From assembly GCA_025210735.1 (NCBI GenBank), contig JAOARD010000043.1, positions 1 to 64,000 of the forward strand: DNA of 64,000 nucleotides. Reading direction: 5' to 3'. Positions within the stretch are counted from its first letter, which is position 1, and each line of letters begins with the position of its first letter. Shown piece after piece: positions 8,529 through 15,494 of this stretch. The notes beneath the pieces are model-generated. The model made no database searches. It saw only the letters and a list, made by a program, of their open reading frames with translations, and had not been told where the DNA came from. Source of the DNA: Bacteroidales bacterium (lineage in GTDB: Bacteria; Bacteroidota; Bacteroidia; Bacteroidales; UBA6680). Position numbers and translations under genes: made by a program.

Positions 8529-8692
8529 AAATCAGCCCTCTTTTATGTTTTAACCATCTTCTGTCGCAGAATAACCCTCTCTTTTGGGGTTTAGATTGCT
8601 CCTGTCAGAAAAGTGGCTTCTCTTTTGAGTTTTTACCTCTTCCTGCCAGAAAAGTACCCCTCCTGTTGACTAAGCACCAATCTTTTCAAGGG
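8529..8692 (-). repeat. Degenerate 41-bp tandem repeat array, four units
   Basis: Four consecutive 41-bp units (8529-8569, 8570-8610, 8611-8651, 8652-8692) align with one another. On the + strand the shared pattern is roughly CCCTCTCTTTTG early in the unit and CTTCCTGTCAGAA at its end; units 2 and 3 are the most alike. There is no gene here: the array fills the gap between the hydG terminator and the 3' end of the minus-strand gene at 8725, so it would lie in that gene's 3' untranslated region. It lacks the constant repeats and variable spacers of a CRISPR. Confidence 0.6.
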
Positions 8693-8724
8693 ATTTACTC
8701 AATTATAGCAATGGTTCCGGAACA

Positions 8725-9438
8725 CTATTTTCTGTTTCTTTTCATAAAATATTCGCTTGAGTAGTCATCAAGTTTATCAGGATTGCGCCAGAATACATAT
8801 TTTCCTACAGTACGTATCTCTTCAACAACAGTTTTAAGATGCGTATATGCTTTGTCGCGCAAAACTTTATGATTTACATCTTCTGCACTGTCGTCGTTAG
8901 ATTTAGCAAGTGCTTTTCCCATTTTTACTGATAAATCAATGGCTCTGTCCAGATTGGTAATATCAAATGATGTTTGTGACAGCTCCTCAGGATACTCTTT
9001 ACCCAATATACCCAGATCATGCAAATCCTGAACAGTGTCGGCATTGCTGCTCCCTTCATCAATTCTTCTTATCTTTTTAATTACATCGCTATTGTTTCTG
9101 TATGCAAACCTGAAAGCATGCATTATAATAGATTTAAGCTCTTTCCCTTCATCGCGCATTTGTACCCACTCTGCCATATTTTTGTTTGTAGAGTCGTAAT
9201 TCTTCATCCATACAGACTGAAGATATCTGAGTGCATTTGCACGGGTTGGAATGCTATTTATAGCTTCGTCTATAAGTCCCTCTGCCGTTAGCAGGTTTTT
9301 ATCTCTGTTGCCGCACTCATGAAGATCAAGGGCTTCATCAATGAAAATATTAATAGGCATATTAGGAACCAGAATGTTCTTGATATCTATAGCTTCAATA
9401 GCACTTTTTTCTTTTTCATAATCTGCTCTCGTAATCAT
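8725..9438 (-). CDS. Hypothetical protein, helical, 237 aa
   Basis: I do not recognise this family. The product is soluble, charged (many Asp, Glu, Lys) and predicted to be almost entirely helical, with no signal peptide, membrane helix or Cys motif; Trp and Asn are frequent in the middle (NALRYLQSVWMKNYD). Codon use and composition match the neighbouring genes, so it looks real. It is a single-gene unit: tRNA-Ser lies upstream on the same strand with its own terminator in between, and the 41-bp repeat array lies downstream. No function is proposed. Confidence 0.65.
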   Translation of the reverse strand: MITRADYEKEKSAIEAIDIKNILVPNMPINIFIDEALDLHECGNRDKNLLTAEGLIDEAINSIPTRANALRYLQSVWMKNYDSTNKNMAEWVQMRDEGKELKSIIMHAFRFAYRNNSDVIKKIRRIDEGSSNADTVQDLHDLGILGKEYPEELSQTSFDITNLDRAIDLSVKMGKALAKSNDDSAEDVNHKVLRDKAYTHLKTVVEEIRTVGKYVFWRNPDKLDDYSSEYFMKRNRK

Positions 9439-9608
9439 TATATTAAGTATTTAATTAATAATACATAGAAGTTACGTAGAAAAGTTATTACGAGTCAAGT
9501 TATTTTTAGATTTTTTGTAATTTATCTGTATGATAATCTTTGTGTTGTGTTTGATGTAAATAGTGCAGCTGATACATATTTAAAATGATAAGCTAAAATA
9601 GAGGTGTA

Positions 9609-9646
9609 TAAAACAAAAAATCCCGATACCATTTCTGATATCGGGA
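9609..9646 (-). terminator. Terminator of tRNA-Ser
   Basis: On the minus strand TCCCGATA (complement of 9639-9646) pairs with TATCGGGA (complement of 9621-9628) and is followed by a T-run (complement of 9611-9620). It directly follows the tRNA 3' end. Confidence 0.85.
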
Positions 9647-9649
9647 CTC

Positions 9650-9737
9650 TGGCGGAGAGGGAGGGATTCGAACCCCCGGTACGTTGCCGTACAATGGTTT
9701 TCAAGACCACCGCATTCGACCACTCTGCCACCTCTCC
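9650..9737 (-). tRNA. tRNA-Ser (UGA anticodon)
   Basis: An 88-nt class II tRNA on the minus strand. Acceptor stem GGAGAGG (complement of 9731-9737) pairs with CCTCTCC (9654-9660), with discriminator G and an encoded CCA. The anticodon loop CTTGAAA gives TGA, and there is a long variable arm (TGTACGGCAACGTACC region). The T arm GGGGG-TTCGAAT-CCCTC is typical. Confidence 0.95.
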
Positions 9738-9958
9738 AAAGGCTGTGCAAAAGTAGTCAAGAAATTATTATATGCAAATTATTGAGGTAACTTTTTTTAT
9801 TGTTTTTGTTGTGTTTTGTAGTAATGCCGTTGATAATGTAATGTTTATAGGTCGTGTTTTTTTTGAATAATATTGCTTCTGAAAATTCATTTATTTTTTT
9901 GCATGTAAAATAGTATATGTTTATTGTCGTTTTTGTAGTCTTTATAGAAAAAACGGAT

Positions 9959-9986
9959 AACAATAGTTGTATATACAACTATTGTT
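9959..9986 (+). promoter_or_regulatory. Perfect 28-bp palindromic operator of the MarR gene
   Basis: A perfect 28-bp palindrome whose core is AGTTGTATATACAACT. It sits immediately upstream of the -7 element at 9989-9996 and 36 bases before the marR start. Size, symmetry and position are those of a MarR-family autoregulatory operator. The core TTGTAnnTACAA recurs at 10503-10514 and 23079-23088. Confidence 0.75.
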
Positions 9987-9988
9987 TG

Positions 9989-9996
9989 TATATTTG
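9989..9996 (+). promoter_or_regulatory. -7 promoter element of the marR gene
   Basis: TATATTTG matches TAnnTTTG exactly, three bases after the palindrome and 26 bases before the ATG at 10022. A repressor bound to the palindrome would block this promoter. It also excludes a longer reading frame that would start at 9917. Confidence 0.65.
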
Positions 9997-10021
9997 CATT
10001 GTAAAACTTATAAAGATTGTA

Positions 10022-10459
10022 ATGAGTAAATCTTGTAGTACATATCAGGAGTGTTGTTTGTATTTTACTGCAAACTCTTTGTCGCGTTTTATTAATACAA
10101 TGGCAGAGGATAGCTTTAAGATTACTGGTATGTCTCCATCTTATGGATATTTAATGTTGTTGTTAATAGATGAGCCGGGGCTTAGTCAGGGTGAGTTAAG
10201 TAAACGTATGAATCTTAAGGCATCAACAATGACACGTTTTATAGATAAACTTATTGTACAAGGATATGTTGAACGTGTTCATGAAGGACGAACAACGTTT
10301 GTGTATCCAACCGAGAGTGGTAAAGAGCTTAAGGCATTAATAGATAAAGCACTATTGGATCTGTTTGAGAAATATTGCGACGTATTGGGTAAGGAGTTTG
10401 CTGTTAAGCTTACTGCCGATATTCATAAGGCAAATGAGATATTAAATACAGAGGGATAA
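10022..10459 (+). CDS. MarR-family transcriptional regulator, Cys-rich N-terminus
   Basis: A 145-residue winged-helix regulator. Residues 40-95 hold the HTH (GLSQGELSKRMNLKASTMTRFIDKLIVQGYVER) and the wing (HEGRTTFVYPTESG), with the usual helical dimer arms at both ends. The N-terminus is rich in cysteine (C5, C11, C12) and one more Cys lies in the C-terminal arm. This is reminiscent of MarR proteins that sense oxidants or electrophiles, though that is inference. The ATG at 10022 is chosen because upstream frame extension runs through the operator and promoter. It is the first gene of the redox island and probably represses itself and the operon at 10552. Confidence 0.9.
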   Translation: MSKSCSTYQECCLYFTANSLSRFINTMAEDSFKITGMSPSYGYLMLLLIDEPGLSQGELSKRMNLKASTMTRFIDKLIVQGYVERVHEGRTTFVYPTESGKELKALIDKALLDLFEKYCDVLGKEFAVKLTADIHKANEILNTEG

Positions 10460-10502
10460 GACTATAATAATTAAGGTTTATCCTTTTTTAATGAATACTA
10501 AT

Positions 10503-10514
10503 TTGTATGTACAA
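10503..10514 (+). promoter_or_regulatory. Second MarR-type operator, upstream of the oxidoreductase fusion gene
   Basis: TTGTATGTACAA has the same half-sites as the marR palindrome (TTGTA and TACAA two bases apart), within a partly symmetric wider context. A near-consensus -7 element TAATATTG follows at 10521-10528, then the ATG at 10552. Confidence 0.55.
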
Positions 10515-10551
10515 CTAATTTAATATTGCTAATTAAAATAAATCTAGAGAG

Positions 10552-11493
10552 ATGAAGACATTATTGATTTTAGCACATCCGGAACCGGATAAATCTATTG
10601 CAAACAGGAGAATTGCAGAGGGTGTGGTAGCAAAGAATGAGAATACAGAGATCAGGGATATCTTTTTGTTATATCCGGATTATAAAATAGATGTTGAAGC
10701 GGAGCAGAAGGCTCTTCTGGATGCTGATACTGTTATATTTCAGTATCCTTTCTGGTGGTATAATATGCCTGCAATATTAAAGCACTGGTTTGATAAGGTG
10801 TTTGATTTCAATTTTGCTTATGGCCCGGAAGGAGATAAACTTAAAGGAAAGAATTTTCTGTTAAGCTTTACAATTGGAGGGCCTTCAGATGCGTATTCGC
10901 CTTTAGGGTATAATCATTTTAGAATTGAAGATTTTGTGAAACCTATGGAGCAGACAGCATATCTGGCACAGATGAATTTTATGACTCCTATATATGAGCA
11001 TGGAATGGTGTATATACCGGGAGTTTATAATACTCAGGAGGCTGTAGAGGAGAGAGCCGATAATCAGATTGAGAGATTACTTGATATTATAAAAGGGTTG
11101 GAGAATGAGGATCCTGAAACCAAAATAAAGGGGTTTGTAAAGGAGTGGTTTGAGAACTTTGATAAACTGACAGATGACGGGTATTTCAATAATTATATAG
11201 CAAATGGAGCTAAACTAAGTTTTGCCGAAGGTGAGTTTGAAGGTCACGAGGGATTCAGTGAATGGTATGCAGGGATCAAAAAAACTATAAAACCTGATAA
11301 TGAGCATCGTATTGAATCTGTTAATGTGATTGCAGAGAATGGTCATTTTAAAGTTGATATGTCAGTAAAGTTAAAAGCAGAAACCTATCAGGGTGGTATG
11401 TTACAGCTTAATGTTAAGGAGAACTGGAAGGTTGAGATTACCCGCGATGGAAGAATAAAGATACATGAATATATTGTTAACACTATAAACTAG
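10552..11493 (+). CDS. Flavodoxin-fold NAD(P)H oxidoreductase fused to an NTF2-like domain
   Basis: Residues 1-180 form a flavodoxin-2 (MdaB/NQO1/KefF-type) quinone reductase. It opens with LLILAHPEPDKS and carries the FMN/quinone-site segment FQYPFWWYNMPAILKHWFDKVF and then GPEGDKLKGK. Residues 185-313 are a separate NTF2/SnoaL-like domain (VKEWFENFDKLTDDGYFNNYI to the end). Such a fusion is unusual: normal MdaB-like proteins stop near residue 195. The likely activity is two-electron reduction of quinones or related electrophiles by NAD(P)H, with the NTF2 pocket perhaps binding substrate or product. It is the first gene after marR, behind a matching operator, six bases before the tautomerase gene. 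Confidence 0.85.
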   Translation: MKTLLILAHPEPDKSIANRRIAEGVVAKNENTEIRDIFLLYPDYKIDVEAEQKALLDADTVIFQYPFWWYNMPAILKHWFDKVFDFNFAYGPEGDKLKGKNFLLSFTIGGPSDAYSPLGYNHFRIEDFVKPMEQTAYLAQMNFMTPIYEHGMVYIPGVYNTQEAVEERADNQIERLLDIIKGLENEDPETKIKGFVKEWFENFDKLTDDGYFNNYIANGAKLSFAEGEFEGHEGFSEWYAGIKKTIKPDNEHRIESVNVIAENGHFKVDMSVKLKAETYQGGMLQLNVKENWKVEITRDGRIKIHEYIVNTIN

Positions 11494-11499
11494 AATATT

Positions 11500-11703
11500 A
11501 TGCCAGTAATTAATTATCAGGGTACAAAAATGAGTACCGAGCAGAAGAGAGAGTTAGTTAAACGATTTACAGAGATTGCAACAGAGGTAACAGGGACTCC
11601 TGCACAGTTTTTTTCTGTTATTATTCAGGAATTTGAGGAGGATAGCCTTGGCACAGGTGGTAAAACTGTAGAGCAGATAAAATCAGAGCTTTTAAACAGG
11701 TAA
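11500..11703 (+). CDS. 4-oxalocrotonate tautomerase-family enzyme
   Basis: A 67-residue protein of the 4-OT superfamily. Pro follows the initiator Met, giving the N-terminal catalytic proline (PVINYQGTKMSTEQKRELVK). The two-helix, two-strand unit ends at GKTVEQIKSELLNR. These enzymes tautomerise enols or act on unsaturated or halogenated acids. The substrate is unknown. It starts six bases after the oxidoreductase stop, so the two are translated from one transcript. Confidence 0.9.
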   Translation: MPVINYQGTKMSTEQKRELVKRFTEIATEVTGTPAQFFSVIIQEFEEDSLGTGGKTVEQIKSELLNR

Positions 11704-11796
11704 AGAGTGAAATAAGCATGCTAAAGGGTTTCATATAAATGAAGATTATTCTAAAAGCAAGCTTTATCAGACAATTAAAAAAACAGATTTAGACAG

Positions 11797-12387
11797 ATGA
11801 AGAAATTGATAGTTGTAGGTTCAACAGGTGTTATAGGAAAAGAGGTGGTTGAGTTAATGAAAAGCCAGTATCAGGTTATTGAGGTAAACAGGAGCAGTGG
11901 CGATTATAAACTTGATATGTCAGATACCAAAGCTGTTGAGAGTATGTTTAAAGAGATTGGCGGTTTTGATGCTATAATTGCTACAAGTGGTTATGGTAAG
12001 TGGGGGTCTATAGATGAACATACTATTCAGGACTTTCATGATGGACTGAACAGTAAACTTATGGGGCAGGTTAATCTTGTGATGATAGGACGAAAATATG
12101 CTAATGAAGGGGCTACTTTTGTTGTGTCATCTGGTATTTTGGCTCAGTATCCGGTTGAAGGAGGCTTGTCTTTGGGTGTTATAAATGCCGGTCTTGAAGC
12201 CTTTGTTAGAGGAGCAGCATTAGAAATGAAGAGTATGAGAGTTAACGCTGTGAGTCCTTCGTTTGCCAGAGAGACAATGGAACTGATGGGAATGGATTCA
12301 TCAACAGGCGTTCCTGCAATAGAGTTTGCTAAACTTTACAAAGAGGCTATTGAGTCTGGTAAAACAGGTGAGATTTTTAGGGTTTAA
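11797..12387 (+). CDS. Short-chain dehydrogenase lacking the YxxxK pair
   Basis: A 196-residue Rossmann protein with the nucleotide motif GSTGVIG near the N-terminus and the VVSSG strand that usually carries the catalytic serine. Where classical SDRs have YxxxK, this sequence reads LGVIN before AGLEAFVRGAALEM, so both Tyr and Lys are replaced. It probably binds NAD(P)H, but catalysis would have to differ from classical SDRs. It ends with GEIFRV, a usual end for this subgroup. Same strand, 93 bases after the tautomerase; a terminator follows. Confidence 0.8.
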   Translation: MKKLIVVGSTGVIGKEVVELMKSQYQVIEVNRSSGDYKLDMSDTKAVESMFKEIGGFDAIIATSGYGKWGSIDEHTIQDFHDGLNSKLMGQVNLVMIGRKYANEGATFVVSSGILAQYPVEGGLSLGVINAGLEAFVRGAALEMKSMRVNAVSPSFARETMELMGMDSSTGVPAIEFAKLYKEAIESGKTGEIFRV

Positions 12388-12395
12388 GTTTTAAT

Positions 12396-12420
12396 GGGGG
12401 AGTTTATAGCTCCCTTTTTG
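12396..12420 (+). terminator. Terminator after the SDR gene
   Basis: GGGAG (12398-12402) pairs with CTCCC (12410-12414) across a 7-base loop, followed by TTTTTG, nine bases after the stop. It separates the marR-proximal genes from the membrane redox genes. Confidence 0.6.
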
Positions 12421-12711
12421 TATTTATCTGATATGAGAAGAGATTTAGCGAATAAACAGAAATATGATATGACGTATAAAGCTAAATGCGTTTAATGTAA
12501 TCGTTGTTGGGATACTGTATCTGTATCGTGTGTTTTAAATAGAAAAAAATAGGATATGATTATAGTAACAGTAAAAGCCTGGCCAAAAAATGAGTTGCTT
12601 AAAGATTAACATATATTAACATCTGTTTATTAAGGTAATATAGAGCTAATAACACATCGGTGTAACTATGTAATTCACATGTTACCAATAATATTTATAG
12701 CTATTTTAATA
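12421..12711 (+). other. Intergenic region before the membrane redox operon
   Basis: About 290 bases without a credible gene. A 17-codon frame at about 12556-12609 (MIVTVKAWPKN...) is too short to support. The stretch ends at a promoter element (12712-12719), and I see no copy of the MarR-type TTGTAnnTACAA site in it. Confidence 0.4.
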
Positions 12712-12719
12712 TAGCTTTG
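12712..12719 (+). promoter_or_regulatory. -7 promoter element of the FMN/polyferredoxin operon
   Basis: TAGCTTTG is an exact TAnnTTTG match 33 bases before the ATG at 12753. Confidence 0.6.
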
Positions 12720-12752
12720 GACACAAATTTAATGGAGTAAAGTCAGGAATAT

Positions 12753-13916
12753 ATGCAAAGTAAACTAATAGAAAAGATTTCTAATGTAGTGCTTTTATTA
12801 CTTCTGTTTATGGCGGCAGTATCATATAACGGAAAGCTATTTGGAAAGAAACTTGAAAATATAATGAGCACAGAGGAGGAGTGTATAAAGATTCTACCTC
12901 CTGATGCAGGGCAGTTAAAGCTATTAGGGCTGTCAAATGCTGTGTTGGATGATGAATCTTCTGGAATCTGGAGTGTAAACAGAGACAATGCAGGAGAGTA
13001 TATTATTAATACTTCAGCGTTTAGCGAAGGTATATATGGGTTTGCAGGTCCTGTACCAATGTATATCTATCTGGATAGTGATAGAAAGGTTAAGAGTATA
13101 TTATTGCAGGAAAATAGCGAGACTCCTGATTTTATAGAGTCAGTAAAGGATAATGGAATAATTAGTCAGTGGATAGGAAAAGGTTCGTCTGATATGTCTG
13201 ACTTTAAACCTGATGCACTTTCGGGAGCTACAATAACATCTAAAGCAATTAATAATTCAATTAAGCAGAGTCTGTCAGCTAATGGTGGTACATCTATTAA
13301 CAGAGGGGTAATGGATGTGTTTGATATAAAGAGTATAGTAGCTCTATTAGTAATAGTTTTTGGACTATTGATCTCATTTAAATTAAGGGCTAACAAGAAG
13401 CTTAGAACTATTCAGCTTATTCTAAATACTGCCGTGTTGGGCTTGTGGTGTGGTAAGTTTATATCATTAAAAGTAATGCTTAGCTGGACATCAAATGGTG
13501 TTAATGTTATTGCTGGTATGGTGTTGATTATAATGTTGTTGTTATCCGTTGTGTTACCAATCTTCTTTAATAAAAAGTCTTTTTATTGTAATTGGATTTG
13601 TCCGTTTGGATCTGCTCAGGAGTTGGCAGGAAAGCTAAATAAGAATAAAGTACGTATTGGTAACAGAACCATGAGTATACTTAAACATAGCAGAGAGGTT
13701 ATAACATTAGGGGTATTCTTGCTTTTATGGTTAGGTATAGCTACTGATATTGTTGATTATGAGCCATTCTCTGCATTTATATTTCAACATGCATCGTTTG
13801 CTGTTATTCTGATTGCACTGTTGAGTTTATTAGCTTCGGTATTTACGCCACGTCCGTGGTGTAGGTTTGCTTGTCCTACCGGACAGGTACTAAAGTGGAT
13901 AAATAAAATGAATTAA
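12753..13916 (+). CDS. Membrane FMN-binding polyferredoxin, NosR/RnfG-like
   Basis: A 387-residue membrane electron carrier. An N-terminal helix (about residues 8-25) is followed by an extracytoplasmic FMN-binding domain. It carries the flavinylation motif DALSGATIT (D154 to T162), where ApbE-type transferases attach FMN to the final Thr in RnfG, NqrC and NosR. After residue 185 come about five helices with two CX3CP motifs, C279/C283 (CNWICPFG) and C370/C374 (CRFACPTG), as in NosR and NapH. No soluble ferredoxin tail follows. The architecture suits transfer of electrons from the cytoplasm or quinol across the membrane to an outside acceptor. No nos or rnf genes are nearby; the partners appear to be the two anchored flavoenzymes downstream. 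Confidence 0.85.
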   Translation: MQSKLIEKISNVVLLLLLFMAAVSYNGKLFGKKLENIMSTEEECIKILPPDAGQLKLLGLSNAVLDDESSGIWSVNRDNAGEYIINTSAFSEGIYGFAGPVPMYIYLDSDRKVKSILLQENSETPDFIESVKDNGIISQWIGKGSSDMSDFKPDALSGATITSKAINNSIKQSLSANGGTSINRGVMDVFDIKSIVALLVIVFGLLISFKLRANKKLRTIQLILNTAVLGLWCGKFISLKVMLSWTSNGVNVIAGMVLIIMLLLSVVLPIFFNKKSFYCNWICPFGSAQELAGKLNKNKVRIGNRTMSILKHSREVITLGVFLLLWLGIATDIVDYEPFSAFIFQHASFAVILIALLSLLASVFTPRPWCRFACPTGQVLKWINKMN

Positions 13917-13973
13917 AGAATAATGACTCACCAAAAGAGGGCTTTTTAACAATTTAAAAACAATTATAAATAG

Positions 13974-14034
13974 ATGAAACGAGCATGAGAAAGACTTTCA
14001 CACACACGAGGATGACTAAAAATGCGAGTTTCAT
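13974..14034 (+). promoter_or_regulatory. Long imperfect inverted repeat in the leader of the flavin-reductase gene
   Basis: ATGAAACGAGCAT (13974-13986) and ATGCGAGTTTCAT (14022-14034) are complementary except for two central bases. Between them lies a small GAAAG/CTTTC hairpin. The structure fills most of the 145-bp gap between the polyferredoxin and flavin-reductase genes and has no T-run. It could be a processing site or a structured leader; no known riboswitch is recognised. Confidence 0.4.
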
Positions 14035-14061
14035 ATGACCTTTAAAAACAAATTTTGACAT

Positions 14062-14766
14062 ATGAATACACAAAAAATACTAAATATTATTCTAGCGGCA
14101 GTTATAGTCATATTACTCCTGAAAGTTAATAGTACAAAAGATATTACTGCTGATGTTGATAAACCTGATGATAAACAGGCAGAGAGGGTTGATTTTACAG
14201 ATATACCAAAGATTAATATAGGGCATCATTCAGGTGTATATCCAACACCTACTACTGTGGTAGGAACAAAGGTTAATGGCAAAACTAACTGGATTGCTAT
14301 TGCACATATAGGAAATATAGGATTTGAGTGTTTAGTTCTGAGCATACATAAATCACACTTCTCTAATGTTGGTATAAAGAAGAATAAAACTCTATCTGTT
14401 AATATGATAAGTGAATCTATGATGATTCCGGCAGATTTTGTGGGAATGAAATCAGGTAAGGATGTAGATAAGTCTGACGTGTTTGAATATTTTGAAGGAG
14501 AGCTGAAAAATGCACCAATGATAAAGGCATCTCCAATAACAATGGAGTGTGAGGTTATTGATATATATGATACTGAGCATCACGATAATTTTGTTGTAAA
14601 GATAAAGAATACTTATGTGAGCCAAACAGTACTTGATGAGAATAATAACATTGATTATTTTAAAGTAAAACCTCTGCTTTTTGAGATGCCTAAAAAGCGA
14701 TACTTTAAGGTTGGTGACTATGTTGGGGGAGCATGGAAAGAGGGTGCAAAGTATGATGTTAAATGA
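14062..14766 (+). CDS. Membrane-anchored flavin reductase-like (FMN-binding split barrel) protein
   Basis: A 234-residue protein with one N-terminal hydrophobic helix (about residues 5-22), an acidic linker, then a flavin-reductase-like split-barrel domain. That domain starts GHHSGVYPTPTTVVGTKVNGKTNWIAIAHIG and contains LSVNMISESM. The positively charged residue lies before the helix and acidic residues after it, so the flavin domain should face outside the cytoplasm. Cytoplasmic relatives reduce or bind FMN. The anchor resembles that of the nitroreductase 27 bases downstream. I infer that both are fed electrons by the upstream FMN/polyferredoxin protein rather than by NAD(P)H. Confidence 0.8.
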   Translation: MNTQKILNIILAAVIVILLLKVNSTKDITADVDKPDDKQAERVDFTDIPKINIGHHSGVYPTPTTVVGTKVNGKTNWIAIAHIGNIGFECLVLSIHKSHFSNVGIKKNKTLSVNMISESMMIPADFVGMKSGKDVDKSDVFEYFEGELKNAPMIKASPITMECEVIDIYDTEHHDNFVVKIKNTYVSQTVLDENNNIDYFKVKPLLFEMPKKRYFKVGDYVGGAWKEGAKYDVK

Positions 14767-14792
14767 AGGATAAATAGATAAAATCTAATATA

Positions 14793-15437
14793 ATGAATAA
14801 GAGACCTGTAAAGAAGATTGGTGTAGCAAATATTGTAAATATTTTACTAGCAATATGTGTATTAATATTGGTTATAAATTTTAATGTAGATGGAACAAAA
14901 GATATGAGTGAAAACAGCAGTATACTCGAAGTAATTCATCAGAGAAAGAGTGTAAGAAATTACACTGATAAGAAGGTAAGTGAAGAACAGCTGGAAACAC
15001 TTGTAAGGGCTGGTATGGCTGCTCCAACCGCTGTAAATAAGCAGCCTTGGTCTTTTGTTGTTGTTAATGACAGAGAAATACTTGACAAATTAGGAAATGA
15101 GCTTCCTTATGCAAAAATGCTAAAGGGTGCACCTGCTGCAGTTATTGTGTGTGGAGATCTTAGTAAAGCTTTAGAGGGTTGGGAACAAGAGTTTTGGATT
15201 CAGGACTGTTCTGCAGCTACAGAGAACATACTTATTGCTGCAGAAGCCATTGGATTAGGTGCCGTATGGACAGCTGCTTACCCGGCTAAAGACAGAATGA
15301 AAACAGTTATAGATATACTGAATTTACCCAAACATATTATCCCGTTGAATGTTATTCCTGTAGGATACCCTAAAGGAGTTGAAAAGCCAAAAGATAAATG
15401 GAAACCAGAGAATCTGAAATGGAATAGTTGGCAGTAA
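14793..15437 (+). CDS. Membrane-anchored nitroreductase-family flavoprotein
   Basis: A 214-residue protein. A strongly positive N-terminus (KRPVKK) and a single helix at about residues 13-32 predict an N-in, C-out anchor. The rest is a compact nitroreductase domain with FMN-binding segments HQRKSVRNYTDKKVS, AAPTAVNKQPWSFVVV and ATENILIAAEAIGLG. Most nitroreductases are cytoplasmic and NAD(P)H-dependent; an extracytoplasmic one needs another electron donor. The neighbouring polyferredoxin/FMN gene is the obvious candidate. The natural substrate is unknown: nitro compounds, quinones, enoates or iodinated compounds are reduced by different family members. Confidence 0.85.
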   Translation: MNKRPVKKIGVANIVNILLAICVLILVINFNVDGTKDMSENSSILEVIHQRKSVRNYTDKKVSEEQLETLVRAGMAAPTAVNKQPWSFVVVNDREILDKLGNELPYAKMLKGAPAAVIVCGDLSKALEGWEQEFWIQDCSAATENILIAAEAIGLGAVWTAAYPAKDRMKTVIDILNLPKHIIPLNVIPVGYPKGVEKPKDKWKPENLKWNSWQ

Positions 15438-15494
15438 AATATTTTGCATAAACCAATCTGAGTTTAAAGAGAACATAAATTAAAAATTAAGCAT

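Noticed and set aside
8529..8692. Possible CRISPR-like array of 41-bp units
   Set aside because: The whole unit repeats and drifts; there is no constant repeat with unique spacers.
12556..12609. 17-codon frame starting MIVTVKAWPKN
   Set aside because: Too short to support as a gene; no terminator or homologue recognised.
12753..13916. A true nosR or rnf operon
   Set aside because: No nosZ, nosD or rnfABCDE genes are adjacent and the C-terminal ferredoxin domain is missing; only the domain architecture is shared.
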